The translations under genes were made by a program, and so were the position numbers. The notes beneath the pieces are model-generated. The model was given only the letters and a program-made list of their open reading frames with translations, did not search any database and was not told the origin of the DNA. This document shows positions 6,578 to 14,109 of a DNA stretch of 14,109 bases, piece by piece. The first letter of the stretch is position 1. Each line of letters starts with the position of its first letter. Source of the stretch: Bacteroidetes bacterium 4572_114 (GTDB taxonomy: Bacteria; Bacteroidota; Bacteroidia; Bacteroidales; 4484-276); the NCBI GenBank assembly GCA_002254335.1, contig NIVA01000065.1, forward strand, positions 1 to 14,109, written 5' to 3'.

Positions 6578-7447
6578 ATGAACAGCAACAACAAACATAT
6601 CAATAAACAGCAATCCCCCAAAGGGCCTGATGCAGAATTCTTTTCAAGGGTTGAAATTCCTTACGAAAAGTCCAGGCAGGAGGTATGGGCATTGATGGCC
6701 GAAAAACTGGACAAAAAACCAGCCGGTAAAATTTTTCATTTCAACAATTATAAATCAATTATCGCCATTGCTGCTTCTGTTTTAATTTTGCTCGGATCAC
6801 TTACTGTGATGAAATTTTATACCAAAACCATCATCAGCCACAATGGCGGGCACCTCACAGCAAGCCTTCCCGATGGCTCAACCGTTGAACTGAATGCACA
6901 AAGCACCTTAAAATATCATCCATATTGGTGGCAATTTTCGCGGAAGATTGATTTCAATGGCGAGGGCTTTTTCCAAATTGCCAAAGGCAGCACCTTAGAG
7001 GTTTCGTCCGAAAATGGTAAAACCATAGTGCTTGGCACCAGTTTCAATATCTATGCCCGGAACAATAAATACAAAGTTACCTGTATGACAGGAAAGGTGA
7101 AAGTTGTTTCCGTTACCAGCCAAGAGGTAATCCTCACCCCCGATTATCATGCCGAGATTGATATGAACGGCGATATTATAGTTAAAAAGCTGGACAAGCC
7201 CGAATTATCAACCAGGTGGGTGGACAATATGTTCAATTTTACTTCAGTGCCTTTTATGGAGGTTGTCCGGGAGATTGAAAGACAATTCAATATAACCATC
7301 AATACCAGCGGCCACCTCAATTATTTTTACACCGGTTATTTCCCTAAAGAGATGCCGGCAGATCAAATCCTTAATTTGTTATGTAAACCTTTTGGGCTTA
7401 CTTTTGTAAAAAAGTCGGATAACGAATATCTGATCGTACAAAACTAA
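6578..7447 (+). CDS. FecR-family anti-sigma factor with DUF4974
   Basis: This is an inner-membrane regulator that holds the ECF sigma factor and responds to the receptor. Residues 1-58 are the cytoplasmic sigma-binding part (SRQEVWALMAEKLDKKP). Residues 60-80 are the single membrane helix (IIAIAASVLILLGSLTVM). Residues 90-190 are the periplasmic FecR domain (LTASLPDGSTVELNAQSTLKY, DFNGEGFFQIAKG, LGTSFNIYAR, VTCMTGKVKVVS). Residues 214-289 are DUF4974 (MFNFTSVPFMEVVREIERQFN, YTGYFPKEMPADQILNLLC, PFGLTFVKK), which resembles the STN fold and probably contacts the receptor. At 289 residues it is a little short for the class but has every expected part. Its stop lies 5 bases before the receptor's GTG start, so the two are very likely co-transcribed and perhaps translationally coupled. 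Confidence 0.93.
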   Translation: MNSNNKHINKQQSPKGPDAEFFSRVEIPYEKSRQEVWALMAEKLDKKPAGKIFHFNNYKSIIAIAASVLILLGSLTVMKFYTKTIISHNGGHLTASLPDGSTVELNAQSTLKYHPYWWQFSRKIDFNGEGFFQIAKGSTLEVSSENGKTIVLGTSFNIYARNNKYKVTCMTGKVKVVSVTSQEVILTPDYHAEIDMNGDIIVKKLDKPELSTRWVDNMFNFTSVPFMEVVREIERQFNITINTSGHLNYFYTGYFPKEMPADQILNLLCKPFGLTFVKKSDNEYLIVQN

Positions 7448-7452
7448 TGTAA

Positions 7453-9960
7453 GTGTTAAAAAAGGCCACCTTTTTGATATTGCTGTTTGTTGCGGTACAA
7501 TCCCTTACTGTTTGTCAGGAGATAAGGATTGACGTTTCCAACAAACCCCTAAACCAGGTCCTTGTCGGGATTAGGGACAATTATGACATCAGGCTTTCAT
7601 TCGACGACCGGTTATTGTCGGCATATCCCATCACGTTATCAAAAACTTTTAAAAACCCTGAAGGTGCCATAAAGGGCCTCATTAAAAACCTTCCATTAAG
7701 TTTTGAGCAAAGTGGTGGGGTGTATATCATTTTTGCCATCCAACAAAAAGAGAAAGAAAAACCTTTGTTCCGGTTGGCGGGACAAGTATTGGAAACTGGC
7801 ACCTTCGAACCCTTGCCATATTCACATGTGATAATAAATGGCCATGCCCTGGCAACCGATCTTAAGGGGAGCTTTTCATACGTATCCAAAGAGGACAGCG
7901 TTTTTACGGTTCGGGCCTCGCAACTTGGCTATTACATTTTAGACACGGTAATTGATGCGGGAATGAACCTTCAACTACTGCTCACACCATCGGTGATTGG
8001 GTTAAAGGAGGTCGTTATTACGGATAAGCTGATAGAAAAATCGACCCAAATTGGCAAACAGGCCGGTGTGGAAAAGCTGAACCATAAAGTAGCCAATTAT
8101 TTGCCCGGCTATGGCGATAATTCAGTTTACAACCTTTTGAGGCTACAACCCGGTATCCTGGCATCCGGCGAATCAACCAGCGAACCTATCATCTGGGGAA
8201 GTTATTCCGGCCACAGCAAAATCATGTTCGATGGGTTTACCATCTATGGGCTGAAAAATTTTAACGACAACATCAGTACTTTCAATCCCTTTATGGCCAA
8301 GGATATTGAAATATTGAAGGGAGGTTTTGATGCCCGGTATGGCGAGCGTGTGGGTGGTATAGTAAATATCACCGGTAAAAACGGAAACCGGCAAAAAACA
8401 GGATTTGAGTTTTGTATCAACAACATGACGGTAAACGGGATGCTCGAAGTGCCCATTGATAGAAAGGGTTCGCTCATGGTCTCTTTCAGGCAAACTTATT
8501 ATAATCTTTACGATCCCTGGGAACATAACATAAACAAGAACAATAATTCGCCGAATGATACCGGGAACATTATTACCCTGAATGTGGTGCCGGATTATGT
8601 TTTTCGGGATTTAAACCTGAAATACTCTACCAGCTTTATGGACAATGACCTGTTTTACATCAGCCTGTATGGCGGAAGTGATAAATTTTCCTATTCGATT
8701 GATGAACCGATTAAATATGTAAACCTGCTTAAAGACACAAAAGAGGAGAGGGAGCAGGGCGGCGCTTCGGTATTTTATGGAAAGACCTGGCTGAATGGCA
8801 ATACTTCCAACTTCTCCGTTTCATGGTCGGGGTTGCAGTCGGTTTATAACGATGATGTCCGCACAGAGGTAATTGATTTAGGCTTTATTAATCAGTTGCA
8901 GGAGAGGGTCAGCGATAATGGCCTGGACGAATTAACCGCCCGTATCGACAACCGGATGGCCATTGATGAAAACCAGGTACTTGAATTTGGTGGAGGTTTT
9001 ATTTACAACCACAGCACCCTGCTTGAAGATACATTCGGGGTTAACTTGGTGAATATTGACCGGGGTGCACAGCGGACTTTTCTCTATTTTCAAAATGTGG
9101 TTTCAAATAGCAGCATTGGGAACTTTAAGGTTGGTTTCCGCACCTATTTTGCCCACAACATCGGCAAGGCATATTTCGAACCCCGCATTTCTGCTTCTGT
9201 CAACCTTAGCGAATACTGGAAGTTAAATGTTGCATGGGGTATTTATAATCAGTTTGTTGTAAAATCTTCGGTGGTTGATTTGCTTGGCAATTACCGGTAT
9301 TTGTGGGCCGTGAGCAATGGCGATGACACACCTGTTACCAACGCGATGCACTTTGTGCTGGGAACTTCCTTCCACAACAACGGTTTTACTTTAAGTGTTG
9401 AGGGGTTCCTGAAAAACACCACAGGGTTAACACGTTACATCAGGTTTCCGAGATGGGATATTGAAGGGGTTTTTGAAGGGAAAAGCCGAAGCTATGGCAT
9501 CGACCTGATGTTGCAGAAAGAATACCGGGGCCACCAGGCATGGATAGCCTATACATTGAGCAAGGTTGAAGAGCATTTCGATTATCAGCGCAAAAACGTT
9601 TACCGGCGCGCCCCACATGATCAGCGGCACGAACTTAAGCTGGCCGCCCTTGTTAACTTAGACCCGGTTTACCTGTCGGCCAATTATGTTTTTGGTTCAG
9701 GGTTCCCGGCCGGTATTTTTTCACTCTCGGGCTACGAAGACGATTACAACTACAGCCGGTTAGACGTTTCGTTTATTTACAAATTCCTTGATAGAAAGCT
9801 AAAAGGCGAGGCCGGGATTTCCATTTTAAATGTGTTGAACACCCGGAACCTTAAATATGAAAATTTCGAACTTGTCCCTGCCTTCCAAACCAGTTCTATC
9901 AATATTTATACAGAAGCAATTCCTTTTACGCCTACCTTGTATTTGAAGATATCTTTGTGA
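7453..9960 (+). CDS. TonB-dependent receptor with STN signalling domain
   Basis: This encodes an 835-residue outer-membrane active transporter and signal transducer. It has a signal peptide (1-21), a short N-terminal STN domain (about 24-97, EIRIDVSNKPLNQVLVGI...), which passes the ligand signal to FecR, and a carboxypeptidase-regulatory-like domain (about 105-180). A plug domain follows (about 185-315: LKEVVITD, LLRLQPGILASGE, IMFDGFTIYG, KDIEILKGGFDARYGERVGGIVNITG). A 22-strand-type barrel runs to the terminal TPTLYLKISL. The GTG start, 5 bases after fecR, begins a normal signal peptide. No SusD-like gene follows, which argues against a SusCD glycan importer. The substrate is unknown: a siderophore, another metal complex or a small oligomer are all possible. 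The frame is intact throughout, unlike many neighbours. Confidence 0.95.
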   Translation: MLKKATFLILLFVAVQSLTVCQEIRIDVSNKPLNQVLVGIRDNYDIRLSFDDRLLSAYPITLSKTFKNPEGAIKGLIKNLPLSFEQSGGVYIIFAIQQKEKEKPLFRLAGQVLETGTFEPLPYSHVIINGHALATDLKGSFSYVSKEDSVFTVRASQLGYYILDTVIDAGMNLQLLLTPSVIGLKEVVITDKLIEKSTQIGKQAGVEKLNHKVANYLPGYGDNSVYNLLRLQPGILASGESTSEPIIWGSYSGHSKIMFDGFTIYGLKNFNDNISTFNPFMAKDIEILKGGFDARYGERVGGIVNITGKNGNRQKTGFEFCINNMTVNGMLEVPIDRKGSLMVSFRQTYYNLYDPWEHNINKNNNSPNDTGNIITLNVVPDYVFRDLNLKYSTSFMDNDLFYISLYGGSDKFSYSIDEPIKYVNLLKDTKEEREQGGASVFYGKTWLNGNTSNFSVSWSGLQSVYNDDVRTEVIDLGFINQLQERVSDNGLDELTARIDNRMAIDENQVLEFGGGFIYNHSTLLEDTFGVNLVNIDRGAQRTFLYFQNVVSNSSIGNFKVGFRTYFAHNIGKAYFEPRISASVNLSEYWKLNVAWGIYNQFVVKSSVVDLLGNYRYLWAVSNGDDTPVTNAMHFVLGTSFHNNGFTLSVEGFLKNTTGLTRYIRFPRWDIEGVFEGKSRSYGIDLMLQKEYRGHQAWIAYTLSKVEEHFDYQRKNVYRRAPHDQRHELKLAALVNLDPVYLSANYVFGSGFPAGIFSLSGYEDDYNYSRLDVSFIYKFLDRKLKGEAGISILNVLNTRNLKYENFELVPAFQTSSINIYTEAIPFTPTLYLKISL

Positions 9961-10297
9961 AAAAATGCTGACCACTGAGGGGCTAAGCTCACTGAGGGGC
10001 ACTAAGGACTTGTATCATACTGATTTGCAATATCACTCATTCTTTACCTGTTGATTATTTTCAGGGTTTAGTAATTTTAACTTTTTCAAAAGCACAAATT
10101 GCAACACCTATTTTAAGCCTGATAAACCCGGTGGGTTTTTTAAAGATGTCCTGAACAAAACCTGTTCTCTCAGGCACCTCCCCCAGGTTAAATATCATTT
10201 TGATGTGCCCGGCGCAAAGGGTAATTGCAAATTTCCCCTCATTATTCCTTTCAATTCATCCACACAGGATAAACAAAGTTTATTAGGACAATAGAAG
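9961..10297. other. Spacer downstream of the receptor gene
   Basis: No gene is seen. Near its left end CACTGAGGGGC occurs twice in close succession (about 9972 and 9990). A short terminator-like stem lies at 10124-10141 and is listed separately. The rest is ordinary AT-rich DNA with no recognisable remnant in six frames. Confidence 0.45.
10124..10141 (+). terminator. Possible terminator of the sigma/FecR/receptor operon
   Basis: A 6-bp stem (AAACCC at 10124-10129, GGGTTT at 10133-10138) with a 3-base loop, running into six T. It lies about 165 bp beyond the receptor stop. The stem is short, so this is a moderate call. Confidence 0.45.
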
Positions 10298-10460
10298 ATT
10301 CCGGTCTAAAAAGCCATATTTTGCCGCGAAACTTGTCCGTCCATACGGATGCCTTTCAGTCATATGGATGCGCTAATATTTTTCTAATCACCTTATAATC
10401 TTGTGTTTGAAAATAAATAAATGTCGCTAATTTTCAAAAACTTCGTTTTTAGACCGGACT
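10298..10460. mobile_element. MITE-like element, copy 2 (163 bp)
   Basis: The second copy of the element at 865-991, in the same orientation. The left end is ATTCCGGTCTAAAAA (one mismatch from copy 1) and the right end is TTTTTAGACCGGACT. The 32 or so bases inside the left end and the 92 bases before the right end align with copy 1 with scattered changes. The main difference is 38 extra bases at about 10331-10368, containing TCCGT-CCAT-ACGGA, a small hairpin. The decamer TCCATACGGA also occurs as its reverse complement at 3135-3144. It has no coding capacity, and a target-site duplication is not clear. Confidence 0.7.
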
Positions 10461-10733
10461 CATTATTGTTAAGCCTTTCAGGTGGGGTGTTAAATCTGGT
10501 TTTGGCTTTTCCGTCCCTCCATTAGGAGTGCCCCTGGCACATTTTTCAATATCTTCCATATCCATGTAATTACCGGCCCAAGAACATTTTGTATTCAACC
10601 CGGTACAGCCTGTCCCGCCTATGCGGGAGGTTGTGGTATTGTAGGTTTATGAAATCCAATGAAGTAACAAAAACCCGGTACGGGTTTAGCTGCTAATAGA
10701 ACAACTATTCAATGAAATCAATGCCGGGTAGCT

Positions 10734-10755
10734 CAACCCCGTACGTACGGGGTTG
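10734..10755. repeat. Perfect 22-bp palindrome
   Basis: CAACCCCGTAC at 10734-10744 is followed directly by its reverse complement GTACGGGGTTG at 10745-10755. The dyad has no loop, so it could be a protein-binding dyad or form a cruciform. It sits within the hairpin cluster. Confidence 0.75.
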
Positions 10756-10791
10756 TTGGGAATCTACTGTAATCACCATAACTACAATACC

Positions 10792-10825
10792 TAAACTCAT
10801 CCCGAAAGCTTTCGGGATGAGTTTA
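10792..10825. repeat. Perfect 34-bp palindrome
   Basis: The 17-base arm TAAACTCATCCCGAAAG (10792-10808) is followed by its exact reverse complement to 10825, with no mismatch and no spacer. The inner CCCGAAAG/CTTTCGGG core recurs as hairpins at 6354-6371 and, imperfectly, at 3289-3304. It is the longest perfect palindrome I found in the window. Confidence 0.8.
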
Positions 10826-10861
10826 TAAAATTTGAAAATCACATTGATATAGTAAATGTGA

Positions 10862-10880
10862 CGAAAAAGCATCTTTTTCG
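10862..10880 (-). terminator. Terminator-like hairpin downstream of the PKD gene
   Basis: An 8-bp stem (CGAAAAAG at 10862-10869, CTTTTTCG at 10873-10880) with a 3-base loop, about 80 bp past the minus-strand stop of the PKD protein gene. Its T run is inside the stem and does not follow it, so it is at best a weak terminator. A 7-bp stem (10839-10861) abuts it. Confidence 0.4.
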
Positions 10881-10958
10881 CAGAAATTGTAATATCCTGA
10901 TAAATAGCTGGGTACATTTCCGTGAAATTGAATTTTTAACACCCCACCTTTCAGGTTT

Positions 10959-13106
10959 CTATTCCCCCATACATTCAGGGAAAATCACAGTACCCGCATC
11001 ATTCATCAGTACGAAATAGGCATTTCCTGGTTCAAGTGCATCAAGGGTATTTATCCCGTTGGCAGGCCAGTATATGTTTGTGCCGGCAACTTCTTTGATA
11101 ATAACCACATCAATGCCATTAAATAATTCAATTATTTCAACCGGACATTCTGAGAGGACAGGGATTAAATTCCAGCCGGCATTTAAGTCGAGGCTATTGT
11201 TATCAACCTTTTTACCAATGATTGGAAACGTAACATCAGATACGGACTTAATAAAATACCCCGAATTATTGTCCCAACTGCCCAGGGTGTTAGTGTTTTG
11301 CGCCGGCCAATATGCGCCTGTCATATTTTGAATGATAATCAGTTCATTGTTTATCCCGGCCAGGATATTTTCCATTTCGGGATATGAAGGCACAACATAC
11401 GCTGATAAGCTGATCCACCCACTAACTATCTGAACACTTTGTGCGGTTAGAGTTTCAGAAGCCGGGCTTTGGTTCCCGTTAAAATCAAAAGCTGAAACTT
11501 TATAGCTGCAATCGGCAATACCGGCAACATCGGTAATTTCATTTGAAATTGTAGTTGCAAAAGGTTCTTCACCAAACAGCCCGTTTTCGTCTGTTTTGTA
11601 AATGGCAAAATACTGGAAGTCATTATCAGGACATGGCTGCCATTGTAATTCAATTTGGCCTCCGGCAAAAGAACCCTCTAAGTCTTGTGGTGTTGCCGGG
11701 GCAAGATTATCAACCGAATAACCCTCTGCAGGTTCCGAAATCCATGTACCTTCGTCCATTCCTGCAATTACGCGAAATGTTGACATTCCATTTGAATTAG
11801 CTGTTGAATCGGCCAAAGTGCTTAGTTCAACGGTATAGTTTTCTTCGCCTGTGGCATAAACATATGTAAGCGACACCCAAGTTTCATTATCCAACCGCTG
11901 AAAAGAATAACCCTCTGTGCTTTTTGCGCCATCTTCCGGCACCACATTATCATAAAAAGATTTATTAAACATCAAATAAACGTATCCTCCCTGGTCGTTT
12001 GGCCTGTCTTCGATAGAGGTTATAAACGGTTCGGCCAATTCTACAGTTATTGTATCCACCGCCATATCGGTATTTAATGAGCCGGTCACAGTAAGGATAA
12101 CTATGTATTCATCAGCACCAGTAAATGTATGGACAGGATTCTCCTCGGTACTCAATTCACCATCACCAAAATCCCATAAATATGAATCTATCGACCCGGT
12201 AGATTGATTTGTAAATGCTACTATAAATGGTGAACATCCATAATCGCCTGAAACTTCAAAAGCTGCAGTTACTTCCATTTGTTCCAGTACTTCGATATAG
12301 CCGGCCTTTGTTTCGGTATCATAACCATAAGTGTTGTAAGCAGTTAGTGAAACTGAAAATAAACCAACATTTTGATATTCATGAAAGGGATTTGTTTCCG
12401 TACTGGTTATACCATCACCAAAATCCCATAACAAGCTATCAATTTCTCCAGAGGACAAATCCATAAATTCAACAACAAGGGGAACAAAACCGGATAAGGG
12501 TTGTGCCGAAAAATCAGCATTCGGTATCAGTAGCGGATCAAATACCGTTATATATTCTGGCTTCGACATGGTAGTAGTTCCCCCTGGCCCTGTTACTGAT
12601 AGTCTTAATCTATAAGAACCGGGTTCGGAGTATGTATGAATTGGGTTTGGCAATGTTGAAGTTCCACCATCTCCAAAACTCCAGTTATATGTAGTTACCT
12701 GCCCCGTTATTTCTGATGAGAATTGAACAAAAAGCGGAGCCACACCTTCTGTTGGTTCTGCTAAAATATCAATTATCACTGGTGCTAATATGGTTTGATC
12801 ATAATAAAAAGCACCAATATCGGCTATTGTACCATCGGGGTCATAATAAGCTGGATCAGGATTGCCAGCATCTATGCAAGGTGAACCTTCAGTTATATGA
12901 AAATCAAGATTGCCCGGATCAATAAATAATGGATCCATAAATAAATTCAAATAGGGATCGCAAGGGTCGCCATTTAAATTAACAGTAACAATTAGAATTA
13001 TTCTGCCAAAACGAATTGTAAGATAAAGTTGAAGGCTCTGATTCAAAAAACAGCCCCGTAATATTCTCATTAAAAACGTTGTTAATAATTGAAGGAGTAG
13101 CATCAA
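10959..13106 (-). pseudogene. Surface protein with PKD domains, C-terminal part after frameshift
   Basis: Residues 1-42 are out-of-frame reading of the upstream beta-helix; true coding starts near residue 43 (12980). From there: the end of a parallel beta-helix (DPLFIDP, EGSPCIDAGNPDPAYYDPDG, ADIGAFYYDQ, about 43-105). Three PKD domains follow at about 109-188, 195-275 and 280-357, each with W-x-FGDG (W142, W227, W311). A linker and an FnIII-like segment come next (about 475-560: LAPATPQDLEG, IELQWQPCPDNDFQYFAIYKT). A tandem C-terminal domain ends the protein (about 563-643 and 644-715: GWISLSAY...YWPAQNTNTLGSWD; GWNLIPVL...YWPANGINTLDAL). It is probably a secreted or cell-surface protein, adhesive or matrix-like. 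It ends at FPECMGE with no type IX sorting domain, which is odd for such proteins and may mean the C-terminus is lost. Confidence 0.85.
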
Positions 13107-14109
13107 TATAGCAGGTCACCCCTTCCTCATTCAAACAGATTGTATTGTTTATCAGCTCACATGAAGAGCCCCAAAGCCTTATTCCGATCGTGTTGTAATA
13201 AAGTTGATTCATGATTATATACGGTGTCGAATGATCAACAAAAATTCCTCGCCATGAATACGTAATTGTGTTAGATATAATGGTTGGCATGCTTGAAGAC
13301 CTAATCCAGATACTATAATCTTCGGAGTAACCTATCAAATTGTTGCTTATTAAAGGAGAACTATTATTTACCTGAATGCCTACATTAAAATTATTTACAA
13401 TTGTATTATGGTCGATAATAGGTGATGAGCCCTGGGTACAATTAATTCCACTATGATCCCATTCGGTAGAGCCATTATATATAATATCGTTATAGCTAAT
13501 GTTTGGTGCTGATGTACTACAATATATCCCATTATTACTATTCCTACAAATCCTGTTGTGACTTATCATACTTGCCGAATTCTCAAACGAAATACCCGTC
13601 ACTGCAAATTCAATTACAGAATAACAAATTACATTATCTACAGAACTAGAATTAATAAAATGAATGCCATCCCAGCTCCCAGGCTCTGGGACTGCAAGTC
13701 CTGAAGTAAAGTATATTGAGTCGTTAACAGTACCTTCTGCCGCTAATTTACCATTTATAATAAATGAATAATAATCCATAAATTTTACCGTAACACCGGG
13801 TTCAATAACCAGTGTTTCTCCACTGGATACCGAAATATTACCAATTACCTGGTATAAGTTACCGGATGACCATACCCCGCTTTGTGGGCCAGATACTTCC
13901 ACGACTATCCCAGGGGAAAGTGTTACATCGTCAAGGGTGGTGTTTACAAAAATACCTAGCTCACCCGGAATTGTATAGGGTTGATAGCCATCATGTGAAT
14001 AATGCACTGTATAAATACCTTCGGCAAGCCCTGCAAAATACGATCCGTCAGCATTTGTATAGGTGCTATCAGTCTGGGCTGAAGGGGTTACCGCAGTAAA
14101 AAGCACTTT
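12979..14109 (-). pseudogene. Same surface protein, beta-helix part; runs off window edge
   Basis: The frame is open to the right edge and no start is visible, so it is partial at the N-terminus. Residues 1-70 as read here are a carboxypeptidase-regulatory-like domain (TNADGSYFAGLAEGIYTVHYSHDGYQ). Residues 75-375 form a right-handed parallel beta-helix: an entry strand LVIEPGVTVKF, then repeating turns such as PNISYNDIIYN, SPIIDHNTIVNN, SPLISNNLIG, MPTIISNTITYS and TPSIINNVFNEN, about 22-24 residues each. It stops at NNSNCYC-TAA (12979-12981). Removing one T of the coding-strand TGTTAAT (base 12981) gives CYCNLNGDPCDP and joins it to the 10959-13106 frame, so these are one gene. Such helices often bind or cut polysaccharides, but no catalytic residues can be assigned here, so a structural or adhesive role is equally likely. 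Confidence 0.85.

Larger units (their letters stand above)
10461..10958. other. Non-coding segment rich in palindromes, bounded by inverted repeats
   Basis: No gene is recognised in six frames. A 15-bp perfect inverted repeat brackets most of it: AGGTGGGGTGTTAAA at 10480-10494 and TTTAACACCCCACCT at 10935-10949. Inside are hairpins at 10528-10540 (GTGCC/GGCAC), 10571-10605 (TACCGG/CCGGTA), 10613-10628 (TCCCGC/GCGGGA), 10671-10687 (AAACCCG/CGGGTTT), 10734-10755, 10792-10825, 10839-10861 (TCACATT/AATGTGA) and 10862-10880. It could be a structured RNA, a short mobile element or decayed spacer; the sequence alone does not decide. Confidence 0.5.

Noticed and set aside
7581..9630. Several minus-strand ORFs inside the receptor gene
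   Set aside because: They are antisense to a well-conserved 835-codon frame and have no recognisable domains.
7453..9960. SusC of a polysaccharide utilisation locus
   Set aside because: The STN plus plug architecture overlaps with SusC relatives, but there is no SusD downstream and no glycan enzymes nearby, so a FecA-like transducer is the safer call.
10600..10890. CRISPR-like regular spacing of palindromes
   Set aside because: The stems differ in sequence from one another, so there is no direct repeat and no cas gene is present.
10705..10917. 70-codon minus-strand ORF in the hairpin-rich spacer
   Set aside because: It reads through the 22-bp and 34-bp palindromes and shows no family resemblance; more likely non-coding.

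Overview
The window looks like chromosomal DNA from a member of the Bacteroidota, probably a Bacteroidales or Marinilabiliales-type lineage. The signs are an OmpA protein with TPR, PD40 and carboxypeptidase-regulatory domains (the PorE-like architecture), an ECF sigma / FecR-DUF4974 / STN-TonB receptor trio, a lipoprotein with a Cys-Lys-Lys-Asp-Asp start, a type IX secretion sorting-domain shred, PKD-rich surface proteins, no obvious Shine-Dalgarno sites, and AT-rich spacers full of small palindromes. The organism assignment is inferred from gene families only.

Layout. 1-630: remains of a HigBA toxin-antitoxin module; the toxin keeps only its C-terminus, and the antitoxin has an internal deletion, a premature stop and a 1-nt frameshift. 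865-991: first copy of a short element with perfect 15-bp terminal inverted repeats; a second, longer copy lies at 10298-10460. 1009-4430 (minus strand): a PorE-like OmpA/TPR/PD40 gene split in two with about one propeller blade missing, a fragment ending in the start of a type A sorting domain, and a SEC-C zinc-motif gene split by a 1-nt frameshift. 4876-9960 (plus strand): a lipoprotein that seems to lack a central block, then an ECF sigma factor, a FecR-type anti-sigma factor and a TonB-dependent receptor with an STN signalling domain. 9961-10958: a 1-kb gene-free spacer with the second element copy and a dense cluster of hairpins, including a perfect 34-bp palindrome. 10959-14109 (minus strand): a large surface protein (regulatory domain, parallel beta-helix, three PKD domains, FnIII-like segment, tandem C-terminal domain) split by a 1-nt frameshift and running off the right edge.

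How the genes work together. The only clear functional unit is the sigma/anti-sigma/receptor trio. By analogy with FecIRA, ligand binding at the outer-membrane receptor would be passed through its periplasmic STN domain to FecR, which releases the ECF sigma factor. No SusD partner follows the receptor, so a glycan-utilisation SusCD pair is unlikely. The other genes are envelope or surface proteins with no visible operon link.

The most unusual feature is the number of broken or internally shortened genes (higA, the PorE-like gene, the SEC-C gene, the beta-helix/PKD gene and probably the lipoprotein) next to an intact regulatory cassette. Some breaks are single-base changes that could be sequencing errors; others are deletions of tens of codons that cannot be explained that way. 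I see no CRISPR array, tRNA, rRNA, phage, complete transposase or convincing new multi-gene system.
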